Below, piece after piece: positions 30,011 to 37,500 of a stretch of DNA of 64,000 nucleotides. The position numbers and the translations under genes are program-made. The notes beneath the pieces were generated by a model that worked only from the letters and a program-made list of their open reading frames with translations, was not told where the DNA came from and did not search any database. Within the stretch, counting starts at the first letter, position 1, and each line of letters begins with the position of its first letter. Origin of the DNA: Pseudomonas viciae (GTDB lineage: Bacteria > Pseudomonadota > Gammaproteobacteria > Pseudomonadales > Pseudomonadaceae). The DNA is taken from positions 5,727,001 to 5,791,000 of the forward strand of contig NZ_CP035088.1 in assembly GCF_004786035.1 (NCBI RefSeq). Direction: 5' to 3'.

Positions 30011-30499
30011 ATGAAACGGATTCTTCTCGGTACTCTCTTCACCGCTGTATCCATCAACGCCATGGCTCAGGCACCGGGTGGCCCGGACTGCGGCTGGGGC
30101 AACATGCTGTTCGAAGGCCAGCGTGGCACCCCGGCACACTTCCTGGCCTCCACCACCAACGGCACCTCCGGTAACGCTACCTTCGGCATGACGTCCGGCA
30201 CCAACGGTTGCTCGACCAACGCGGCACTGACCTACGGTGGCAAGTCCTGGCTGGCCATGAATGGCATGATGAACGAGCTGTCCGAAGACATGGCCAAGGG
30301 TCAGGGCGAAGCGCTGACCACCTACGCCGTGGTACTGGGCGTGGCGCCGGAAGATCGCGCACATTTCTCCGCCGTTACCCACGAGCACTTCCAGCAGATC
30401 TTCAGCAAGGCTGACGTGACCGCGGAAGACGTGCATACCAACACCCTGGCCGTGCTGAAAAGCGACCCTCGCCTGGCCAAGTACGCGCCTCAAGCTTAA
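30011..30499 (+). CDS. DUF3015 family secreted protein
   Basis: This 162-residue protein has a signal peptide (MKRILLGTLFTAVSINAMAQ) and the DUF3015 pattern: DCGWGNMLFEGQRGTPAHFLASTTNGTSGNATFGMTSGTNGC. Two cysteines (in DCGWG and NGCSTN) could pair in the periplasm. The function is unknown. The ATG at 30011 is used because the signal peptide starts there. The 290 bases before it hold no other gene and must contain its promoter. Confidence 0.88.
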   Translation: MKRILLGTLFTAVSINAMAQAPGGPDCGWGNMLFEGQRGTPAHFLASTTNGTSGNATFGMTSGTNGCSTNAALTYGGKSWLAMNGMMNELSEDMAKGQGEALTTYAVVLGVAPEDRAHFSAVTHEHFQQIFSKADVTAEDVHTNTLAVLKSDPRLAKYAPQA

Positions 30500-30510
30500 G
30501 CTCGATGCCA

Positions 30511-30542
30511 CTCGCTCCTCTCGGGGAGCGGGTTTTCTTTTT
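30511..30542 (+). terminator. terminator after the DUF3015 gene
   Basis: CGCTCC and GGAGCG arms are followed by GGTTTTCTTTTT, 14 bases after the stop codon. Confidence 0.75.
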
Positions 30543-30587
30543 GGGGCCCCTGCGGTCTTTATTTTTCGACTTTCCAAGTAGCCGACT

Positions 30588-32441
30588 ATGCTCAAACGCC
30601 TTGCCTGGCTGGCACTCTGTGTGTGCGCCCCGCTGTCCGCCGCGCCTCATGTCGACCCTCAACGTTTGCAGCAACTGGCCAATGACCGATTCTGGATTTC
30701 CCTGGGCCATTACGAAACCGCCAAGCTGGGTGGCTGGCGCAGCTATGTCAGCGACAAAAAATTCTTCCTCGCGCCCGACGGCAACGAACACCCCGACCGT
30801 GAACTGAGCGCCACGCTGAACGCCTTGTACGGCCCGGCCAGCGCCGGCCAACAACACGCCCAATGCGTGTACCCGGCGCGTACTCGCTGGCTGAAGGCGC
30901 AGCTCAACTTGACCGACCTGCCGGCCATCAACTGCAGCGAATTCAATCAATGGTTCAAGGACGTGTCGCCCCACAGTGCGGTGATGATTTTCCCCGCTGC
31001 GTACCTGAACAGCCCGTCCTCGATGTTCGGTCACACCTTGCTGCGCATCGACCAGGCCGACGTGCAGACCGACAAGACCGCCCTGCTCAGCTATGCGATC
31101 AATTTCGGCGCCTACATCGAAGGCTCCGACAACAGCATCCTTTACGCCTGGAAAGGCTTGATGGGCGGTTATCCCGGCCTGTTCGCCCTGGTGCCATACC
31201 AGGAAAAACTCTCCGAGTACCGTAGCCTGGAGAACCGCGACCTGTGGGAATACCGCCTGAACCTGAGCCAGACGGAAACCGAGCGCATGGTCGAGCACGT
31301 CTGGGAACTCAAGCAGATTCAGTTCGATTATTTTTTCTTCGACGAAAACTGTTCCTATCGCTTGCTGGAATTGCTGCAAGTGGCTCGCCCCAGCCTGCGC
31401 CTGACCGAACAATTCCCGCTGACGGCGATTCCCACCGACACCGTCAAGGCGGTGAAAGAAGCCGGGCTGGTGGAAAGTATCCAATATCGCCCTTCCCGCG
31501 AACGGGAGTTGCTCAGCCGCGCCGAACCGCTCAGCGACGATGAGCAGCAATGGGTGCTAAAGGTCAGCGCCGACCAGCAGCAACTGCAAACCCCTGAATT
31601 CAAGGCACTGCCGCGCGCACGCCAGGCTCTGATCATCGATGCGGCTTATCGTCTGGAGCGCTATCGGGCCAACGGCCAGGAGCGCGATCCACAACGCTCC
31701 CAGCGCAGCTTCGAATTGTTGCGGGCGATCAACCAGAACCCCGCGCCAGAGCTGGACATCCCGCAACCTGGCCTGCCCGAGAATGGTCATGAGTCGCGCA
31801 CCTGGCAGGCCGGCCTCGGCACGCGAGGCGACCGGGCGTTTGGCGAGTATGGCTTGCGCATGGCCTACCACGACCTCAACGACAACGGCGAGAGCTTCCC
31901 ACTGGGCGCGCAGATCGAGATCCTGCAACTGAAACTGCGCCAGTACGAAGGCAATGACTGGCAAGTGCAGCAACTGGACCTGGCGACCATTCGCTCCCTG
32001 ACCCCGCGCAACGAGCTGCTGCAACCGCTGTCCTGGCAGGTCACCGGCGGCCTGGAGCGGGTGCCGGGCAAGCACGATGATGAAACCCTGGTCAGCCACG
32101 TCAGCGGCGGCGCCGGTGGTACCTGGGCGCTGGGCGAAGATATGCTGGGCTTTGCCCTGGGCACGGTGCGCGTCGAGCACAACAACGACTTCGCCCAGTT
32201 CATCGCCCCGGCCGCGGGCTTCAACAGCGGCGTGCTATGGAAAAACCCGCTGGGCAACCTGAGCCTGGAAGCCAAGGGTGATTATTTCGTCAACGGCGAA
32301 GTGCGTCGTAGCCTGAGCCTGAATCAACAGTGGGAGTTGTCCCGCAACCTCGGCTTGCGCTTGAGTGCCCAGCGGGAGTTCAGCCAACTGGCCTCGCCGG
32401 AGAACGAGGTGATGCTCGAGGTGAAGTGGTATCACTATTGA
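30588..32441 (+). CDS. DUF4105 (Lnb N-terminal-like) outer-envelope protein
   Basis: This 617-residue protein has a signal peptide ending PLSAA. The DUF4105 domain runs to about residue 330 and contains the cysteine-peptidase-like signature SSMFGHTLLRID and DYFFFDENCSYRLLELL, with a conserved His and Cys. The C-terminal 220 residues are beta-rich and end in an aromatic residue (EVKWYHY), which suggests an outer-membrane barrel; that part is an inference. No substrate is known. It follows the DUF3015 gene closely, but the terminator between them suggests a separate unit. Confidence 0.85.
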   Translation: MLKRLAWLALCVCAPLSAAPHVDPQRLQQLANDRFWISLGHYETAKLGGWRSYVSDKKFFLAPDGNEHPDRELSATLNALYGPASAGQQHAQCVYPARTRWLKAQLNLTDLPAINCSEFNQWFKDVSPHSAVMIFPAAYLNSPSSMFGHTLLRIDQADVQTDKTALLSYAINFGAYIEGSDNSILYAWKGLMGGYPGLFALVPYQEKLSEYRSLENRDLWEYRLNLSQTETERMVEHVWELKQIQFDYFFFDENCSYRLLELLQVARPSLRLTEQFPLTAIPTDTVKAVKEAGLVESIQYRPSRERELLSRAEPLSDDEQQWVLKVSADQQQLQTPEFKALPRARQALIIDAAYRLERYRANGQERDPQRSQRSFELLRAINQNPAPELDIPQPGLPENGHESRTWQAGLGTRGDRAFGEYGLRMAYHDLNDNGESFPLGAQIEILQLKLRQYEGNDWQVQQLDLATIRSLTPRNELLQPLSWQVTGGLERVPGKHDDETLVSHVSGGAGGTWALGEDMLGFALGTVRVEHNNDFAQFIAPAAGFNSGVLWKNPLGNLSLEAKGDYFVNGEVRRSLSLNQQWELSRNLGLRLSAQREFSQLASPENEVMLEVKWYHY

Positions 32442-32553
32442 CCCAGGCCGCACGGGCAAAACGACAAACAGATTAATCACAGTGCTTTCACGTCGGCCTG
32501 ACGAATCCGCTTCTAGACTTCTCGCATAAGTGGACGCGGCAGGACGGCAGAAA

Positions 32554-32910
32554 ATGAGGCGCGTGGCAGTGGTACTGGGTGTGTTGATGTTGCTCGGCGG
32601 CTGTGAAACCACCCATGAAGACCTGATCGCCCGAGGTTATCCACCGGCGTTTGCCGACGGTTACGACGACGGTTGCAGCAGTGGACGACAAGCCGCTGGG
32701 GTGATCACCGGCCAGTTCAGGAAAGACGTACCGCGTTATCTCAAGGATGCACGCTACGCTGAGGGCTGGAGCGATGGTTTCCGCCAGTGCCAGGCCATGC
32801 GCGAAAGCGAGGAGCGGAACGCCTATCGCGAACGCCATTGGGACGAGCGCGAACGGGCCTGGCAGCAACAAAAAGATCAGGACGCCGCCCGGGCTTATCG
32901 CTCGCAGTGA
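32554..32910 (+). CDS. small predicted lipoprotein
   Basis: This 118-residue protein begins MRRVAVVLGVLMLLGGCETTHED, with a lipobox LLGGC that predicts lipid attachment at Cys17. The mature part contains the stretch PAFADGYDDGCSSGRQAAG and ends in a charged helix (about residues 85-118). The ATG at 32554 is preferred over an upstream GTG because it begins the signal peptide. It is a Pseudomonas protein of unknown function. Confidence 0.82.
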   Translation: MRRVAVVLGVLMLLGGCETTHEDLIARGYPPAFADGYDDGCSSGRQAAGVITGQFRKDVPRYLKDARYAEGWSDGFRQCQAMRESEERNAYRERHWDERERAWQQQKDQDAARAYRSQ

Positions 32911-32982
32911 GTCGCCTGCAGACATCCGTTGAAACCAAAAGCCTGGGACCATGGCCCAAACTCCAATGAGAGGAGCAATTCC

Positions 32983-33474
32983 ATGAGTCGTGCCTTCGTC
33001 AACGAAGACAATGCCGCTGCCCAGGCCGATCAGCCGGTCGAACGCCAGGTCAGTGCGCAAGCCAATTACGTCACCCCCGCCGGACTCGCCCAATTGCAGG
33101 CCCGGGTCGCCGAATTGCAGGCGCTGCACAGCCAGCAGACGGCCAGAGGGGACCAGGCAGACAAGCAGCGCATCGCGGACATTGAAAGGGATCTGCGCTA
33201 TTTCAACCAGCGTTTGCAAAGCGCGCAAGTCGTTGCGCCAACTTCATCCGATCAAGTGCGGATCGGACATTGGGTGACCTTTGTCGACGAGCATGATCAC
33301 GAACAGCGCGTGCAACTGGTCGGTGAGGACCAGGCCGATGCGGCCAGTGGACTGATCAACTGGGGCTCGCCGCTGGGGCGAGCGTTGTTGGGAGCGAAGG
33401 CAGGGGATGAAGTGATCTGGGAACGACCGCTGGGGAATCTCGCCATTGAAGTCATTGCGATAGCGCTTGATTAA
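32983..33474 (+). CDS. GreA/GreB family elongation factor-like protein
   Basis: This 163-residue protein has a Gre architecture: an N-terminal coiled-coil (YVTPAGLAQLQARVAELQALH through RYFNQRLQSAQVV) and a C-terminal FKBP-like domain (VRIGHWVTFVDEHDHEQRVQLVGEDQADAASGLINWGSPLGRALLGAKAGDEV). Gre factors enter the RNA polymerase secondary channel. The coiled-coil is shorter than in GreB and the acidic tip is not obvious, so it may be a divergent channel binder rather than a cleavage factor. GAGAGGAG precedes the ATG. Confidence 0.8.
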   Translation: MSRAFVNEDNAAAQADQPVERQVSAQANYVTPAGLAQLQARVAELQALHSQQTARGDQADKQRIADIERDLRYFNQRLQSAQVVAPTSSDQVRIGHWVTFVDEHDHEQRVQLVGEDQADAASGLINWGSPLGRALLGAKAGDEVIWERPLGNLAIEVIAIALD

Positions 33475-33573
33475 GCGACGCTTGTTAAGTGCACCGATAA
33501 AACATTTCAAATGTTTCCCATCATCAAAAGGATCGGATAAATAGCTTTAGCACTAGAGCGTGACGACAGCAGA

Positions 33574-33597
33574 TTACATGCCTGTAGCAGCATGTAA
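33574..33597. promoter_or_regulatory. inverted repeat upstream of the lanthipeptide genes
   Basis: TTACATG and CATGTAA are perfect seven-base arms with a ten-base spacer, about 105 bases before the first precursor gene. The shape is that of an operator dyad. The regulator is unknown and none is encoded beside it. Confidence 0.4.
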
Positions 33598-33645
33598 CTG
33601 CAACATAAGGTCATAACGACAAGTTGGTGTTAAATCAGGGGCGTG

Positions 33646-33688
33646 CTACTGTTTTTTCCGCACCAAAACAGGTGCGCGACAACAGTAG
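33646..33688 (+). promoter_or_regulatory. leader hairpin reaching the lanA1 ribosome binding site
   Basis: An outer eight-base stem (CTACTGTT at 33646-33653, AACAGTAG at 33681-33688) encloses a small internal loop and an inner six-base stem (CGCACC at 33659-33664, GGTGCG at 33671-33676) with an AAAACA loop. The 3' arm runs into the Shine-Dalgarno AGAGGAG (33687-33693). If transcribed, this fold could control lanA1 translation or protect the 5' end. A weak -10 (TTAAAT, 33630-33635) would place the hairpin at the transcript start. Confidence 0.5.
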
Positions 33689-33700
33689 AGGAGAAACATA

Positions 33701-33844
33701 ATGAGCGAACAAATACTGGCAATGTCAGGTGACTTCGACGGTGACTTCAAGTCCTACCAACAAGTTAACAGCCTTGGCATTGAGTCAGCAGCGCTGACCA
33801 TTGTCGAGTGCGGCACCACAGAGTGCACCGCTCTTTTGTGCTAA
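33701..33844 (+). CDS. class II lanthipeptide precursor 1
   Basis: A 47-codon gene, with AGAGGAG eight bases before its ATG. The leader MSEQILAMSGDFDGDFKSYQ closely matches that of the second precursor. The C-terminal core holds T33, C37, T39, T40, C42, T43 and C47, written as three pentads TIVEC, GTTEC and TALLC. Class II synthetases dehydrate Ser/Thr and add Cys to form (methyl)lanthionine rings, so the expected product has rings of the i to i+4 type. No GG or GA cleavage site is evident; the equivalent position reads IESAA. The gene is A+T-richer than the neighbourhood. Function as an antimicrobial or signal is an inference. Confidence 0.88.
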   Translation: MSEQILAMSGDFDGDFKSYQQVNSLGIESAALTIVECGTTECTALLC

Positions 33845-34004
33845 CCCCTACCCTTTTCAAAGTCACCATGCAACACGACTTTGACACCCCTAATCCAACT
33901 TATAAAAAACTTCATTTTACATCCTACAGCTCGGGCGCAATGACTGGCTTCCGATTGACCACAAGTCACTGTACGCGATGTTTAATCATTGATGAGGAAA
34001 TACC

Positions 34005-34163
34005 ATGAGCGAAAAAATCCTGAACATGTCCGGTGACTTTTATCTCGAATTCGACGCTTACCAAGCGCCCGCCAACAACATCGGCGGAATGCTGGTAACA
34101 ACAATGGAATGCAATACCTTTGGAACGTGCACCGCCATTGAATGTTCAACAATTATGTGTTAA
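34005..34163 (+). CDS. class II lanthipeptide precursor 2
   Basis: A 52-codon gene with GAGGAAA before its ATG. The leader MSEKILNMSGDFYLEFDAYQ parallels precursor 1 and ends NNIGG, a double-glycine site for a C39 protease, which would release the 24-residue core MLVTTMECNTFGTCTAIECS followed by TIMC. The core is four pentads: TTMEC, (N) TFGTC, TAIEC and STIMC, with Cys at 36, 42, 47 and 52 each four residues after a Thr or Ser. The 160 bases before it carry no gene. With precursor 1 it may form a two-peptide product, or the two may be independent; the sequence does not decide. Confidence 0.9.
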   Translation: MSEKILNMSGDFYLEFDAYQAPANNIGGMLVTTMECNTFGTCTAIECSTIMC

Positions 34164-34205
34164 TCCCGGTTAGCTTATCACCATACAGGCAACACTTTTA
34201 AACAT

Positions 34206-34226
34206 AGAGCAGGCATCGCCTGCTCT
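34206..34226 (+). terminator. hairpin between lanA2 and lanM
   Basis: A perfect nine-base stem (AGAGCAGGC with GCCTGCTCT) closes a three-base loop 21 bases before the lanM start. There is no T-run. Such hairpins between precursor and synthetase genes often let part of the transcripts stop or be trimmed, so that precursor outnumbers enzyme. Confidence 0.55.
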
Positions 34227-34247
34227 ATCCATGCCAGGAGCTACGGC

Positions 34248-37200
34248 ATGCTTGTTAACGCTTTGAAGTTAGATCAGCGTGGGAAGTACAGATATTCTTC
34301 CGACGGCGACATCGCCCTTTTTGAAAACAACCTGACCCGTCTGCATGCTGACGACCAAACCTTGCTGAATCACTTTGGGTTGAACAGGGAGCAGCTGCTC
34401 TCCTATATCAAGGAACCTATCAACCAGCAGTGCTTGCCCGCCGATGGCGAAACCGCCTTGAACGCCCTTAGGGATAAGCTTGCTCGCCTCGACAGCATTA
34501 ATGTCGAAACAAAAGAAAGCTCAGGCGGCACGGGTAATTTTTATTGGTTCAGCTATCGTTTTTTTCTTTATTTCGTCGACACCTTCAAGGCAGATGAGCG
34601 CTATTTGAATGCGTCAACGCACATTGATGAACCCGCGTTGTTTGCAAGCCTTGAACGCTATGTCCTGGCCCGGGTTGAACGCACGGCGGAGCAGAGCCTG
34701 GTCCATTATTTGAATACACGGATTGCGAACGCTGATGACATTGACTTGAACGGATTCAATGAGCATCTGCGCACGTTGCCGCTGCTGAAATTTTTCGAAT
34801 CCTACCCAGTGCTGGCGACACTGCTGTTTGATCTGCTGGAAGACACCCTCCATTACCTTTATGCAGTCATTCACAACTTCGCCGACGATGCTGAAGCGCT
34901 GGTGCGGGAATTTTCGATCCCGTCCCGGAAAATCGAAGCTATCGAGCTTGGCCTGGGTGACCCCCATGGTCGCGGCGAAACGGTCTGCCAAGTCAAAATC
35001 AGCACGACTTCATTGGTCTACAAGCCAAGAGCAAACCGGGAGGCGATTTTTTTCTATGGTCTTCTTGGACAGTTGCGTGAGTGGACCGGCGCGGATTGTT
35101 TTTCTATCCACACCCCAAGGATCCTCAGCCGCGAGCGACATAGCTGGGTAGAGAAAATCGACAACCTACCTTGTGACAGCGAAGCGGACGTTGGACTGTT
35201 CTATGAAAAAATGGGGGCACAAATAGCCGTCATCCATGCATTGAATGGGATCGACTTTCACTACGAAAACATTATCGCGTGCGGCAACAGTCCGGTCATG
35301 ATTGACCTCGAGTGTTTGTTCACGGCTTCCACCAGCGACCTGCTCACTGACCTGCCCGCTGGCTGCGCACTGTCCAATAGCTTTAAATTGGTCCAGCGGT
35401 CGATATGTTCCAGCGGCTTCGTACCCTTTTCACAGCAACTCAATAACGACCAAAGCGGTCTGACCCGACAAGCGCTATTTATCTCGACCCGCCATTCCCT
35501 GGTTTTCGACGGTGGCTTTTACCATCTGCGTAAAGTCGAATTCGAACACCACCTGATGCAAAAACACTTGCCGCTTTTGCAGGGTGAGCGCAAGGGGGCC
35601 CAAGCTTATAAAGCAGAGCTTCTCCAAGGCTTTGAATATGCCTATGGCGGACTCATGGTTCACCGGCACGCGATCATGCAGAAGCTTGAACAAGCCGCAG
35701 GCGAACTGTCGACCCGGGTGTTGCTGAAAAACTCTCAACGCTACGCTGACTTCATCGGGCTGATCCGTCACCCACGTTTTATGCAAAACATGCTCGACAG
35801 AGAACTTCTGCTCGCGACCTTGTGGAAAGATTTGAAAGAACCCTATCGGGAAAAGGGCATTCCCCGCTATGAAATAGCCGACCTGCAAAGGTCCAGCATT
35901 CCGTGCTTTACCATGCCGCTGAACGCCAACTATTTTACGAGCGCACAGGGTGAAACAATACCGATGGCGGCCGTGAAGCCCCCGCTGGAAAGCTGCCTAC
36001 AGAAAATAGCCAACCTGTCCCACAAAGACTGGGCCTTGCAACGCACCTTGCTCGAAATCTGTTTGTTCCCAGAACCGAATGGACATCCGCCATCGCTTAT
36101 CAAGCAAACGCTGGCGAACCTTGAAAAGAAGCCCCTCGACGCGATTCTGAGCATCAGTTCCCGCCTCGAGGAACTCGCGATAGTGGGCGCAGCAGAGGAT
36201 GTAAGCTGGCTGTCTTTCCATATGCACCCCACGACGCAGAGAAAATACCCGTCGCCAATGGATCACGGGGTGTACTCCGGCATCGCCGGGATTGGCTTGT
36301 TTTACCTGAGCCTGTTTAAAGTGAGCGGCAAACCGCGCTTTCTATCGTGCCTGGATCAGGTCCTGGACTCACTGGAACAACGCTTCGGCTTTTTCAAAAC
36401 CGATTTGACGGTCAGTGCGTATCACGGGCTGGGGGCTTACATCTATCTGCTCATCAATCGTCGCCAGGTCACTGGAGACGCCAGTCACGATGAAAAAATT
36501 GCCGGCCTGCTGACCCAGCTGATTGAAGTGCCTCCTGAACACTATGATTTCGACTTCCTGGGAGGTTGTTGTGGTGCGGTGACACTGCTGGCCAATATCC
36601 ATGCGTTATCGGTACAGGAGGACGTGTTGCCGGCCATACAACGCATGGTCGACTACATAAAAGACCAAATCCTGATTGAAGATGGCCAGCTTCTACGACG
36701 CGATGACCGCTCTGTCATTCTGACGGGCTTGTCCCACGGCCTCTCGGGCGTCATCCATGCCCTGTGCAAAGCCTATGACGTGACCGGCGATGCGACGCTG
36801 GTGCCTTTGGCCATCCAGGTACTCGAGGGTGAAAACCGCTTGAGTCGGGATGGTTTCTGGCTGGACCTGCGCAACCTCGGGCCGGCGGACCATACCTCCA
36901 AGTGGTGCCACGGCGACGGAGGCATCCTCATCGCCAGACGACAGCTCATGGAGTCGATGGGGGACGCCCTGGATGAAGCGACCAGGCAGACCGTGCTCGA
37001 CGATATACAGCGATGCGAGAACAATCTCTGGCAACACGGGTTTGGCGAGGGCTACAACCTTTGCCATGGCGATTTCGGCAATCTGCTCTGCCTGTATGAC
37101 CTGTATCGGCATTCAGATAACCCCGAGGGTATGAACAGAGTCAGAGAGGCACTTGACGAAGTCTCCCGGCAATTTTTCGAAGGGCCCTATCTCGACAGTG

Positions 37201-37325
37201 ATCGGGTGCCCGATGTCAGTCTGTTGACTGGAATAACCGGTGCAGGCTATGCCTTGCTGTACCAGATGGATCCGACCCTTCCAAATATTCTTTCGCTCGA
37301 TTTCGCGAAGCAATCCGCGGGATAA
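34248..37325 (+). CDS. lanM: class II lanthionine synthetase LanM
   Basis: This 1025-residue bifunctional enzyme phosphorylates and eliminates Ser/Thr in the precursor, then cyclises with Cys. The dehydratase half keeps the catalytic set: K259 (SLVYKPR), D336/H338/N341 (GIDFHYENI) and D353/E355 (MIDLECLF). The LanC-like half starts near residue 670 (GVYSGIAGIGLFY), has H830 in GLSHGLSG, and the zinc ligands C887 (KWCHGD) and C939/H940 (NLCHGDFGN). Length and motif order are normal, so it should be active. AGGAG precedes the ATG. No lanT, lanP or immunity gene is adjacent. Codons are more A/T-ending than in neighbours, suggesting acquisition by transfer. Confidence 0.95.
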   Translation: MLVNALKLDQRGKYRYSSDGDIALFENNLTRLHADDQTLLNHFGLNREQLLSYIKEPINQQCLPADGETALNALRDKLARLDSINVETKESSGGTGNFYWFSYRFFLYFVDTFKADERYLNASTHIDEPALFASLERYVLARVERTAEQSLVHYLNTRIANADDIDLNGFNEHLRTLPLLKFFESYPVLATLLFDLLEDTLHYLYAVIHNFADDAEALVREFSIPSRKIEAIELGLGDPHGRGETVCQVKISTTSLVYKPRANREAIFFYGLLGQLREWTGADCFSIHTPRILSRERHSWVEKIDNLPCDSEADVGLFYEKMGAQIAVIHALNGIDFHYENIIACGNSPVMIDLECLFTASTSDLLTDLPAGCALSNSFKLVQRSICSSGFVPFSQQLNNDQSGLTRQALFISTRHSLVFDGGFYHLRKVEFEHHLMQKHLPLLQGERKGAQAYKAELLQGFEYAYGGLMVHRHAIMQKLEQAAGELSTRVLLKNSQRYADFIGLIRHPRFMQNMLDRELLLATLWKDLKEPYREKGIPRYEIADLQRSSIPCFTMPLNANYFTSAQGETIPMAAVKPPLESCLQKIANLSHKDWALQRTLLEICLFPEPNGHPPSLIKQTLANLEKKPLDAILSISSRLEELAIVGAAEDVSWLSFHMHPTTQRKYPSPMDHGVYSGIAGIGLFYLSLFKVSGKPRFLSCLDQVLDSLEQRFGFFKTDLTVSAYHGLGAYIYLLINRRQVTGDASHDEKIAGLLTQLIEVPPEHYDFDFLGGCCGAVTLLANIHALSVQEDVLPAIQRMVDYIKDQILIEDGQLLRRDDRSVILTGLSHGLSGVIHALCKAYDVTGDATLVPLAIQVLEGENRLSRDGFWLDLRNLGPADHTSKWCHGDGGILIARRQLMESMGDALDEATRQTVLDDIQRCENNLWQHGFGEGYNLCHGDFGNLLCLYDLYRHSDNPEGMNRVREALDEVSRQFFEGPYLDSDRVPDVSLLTGITGAGYALLYQMDPTLPNILSLDFAKQSAG

Positions 37326-37341
37326 AAACAGCCACATACCT

Positions 37342-37431
37342 TGTGGGAGCGGAATTGCTCGCGAAAGCGCTGGGTCAGTCAACCACAATGCTTGCTTATC
37401 CGACGCCTTCGCGAGTAAGCCCGCTCCCACA
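37342..37431. repeat. REPIN, GTGGGAGC family
   Basis: TGTGGGAGCGGAATTGCTCG faces CGAGTAAGCCCGCTCCCACA with about 50 bases between. It begins 17 bases after the lanM stop, so the islet is bounded on its right by an ordinary Pseudomonas repeat. Confidence 0.8.
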
Positions 37432-37450
37432 GGGAATTTGCAGCGCCCAT

Positions 37451-37483
37451 AAAAAAACGGAGCCTTCGAAGGCTCCGTTTTTT
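37451..37483. terminator. bidirectional terminator between lanM and ettA
   Basis: ACGGAGCCTTC and GAAGGCTCCGT pair fully and are flanked by A-runs on the left and T-runs on the right, so it can end transcripts from both strands. Confidence 0.85.
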
Positions 37484-37500
37484 ATGCAACTGACCGCGAA

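Noticed and set aside
33808..34008. A 66-codon open frame across lanA1 and lanA2
   Set aside because: It is out of frame with both precursors, has no Shine-Dalgarno site and shows no lanthipeptide features.
34140..34163. A match of the lanA2 core to the CTxTxEC lipid II-binding motif of mersacidin-like lantibiotics
   Set aside because: The core reads CTAIEC, one residue shorter and without the second Thr, so assigning a lipid II target would be overreach.
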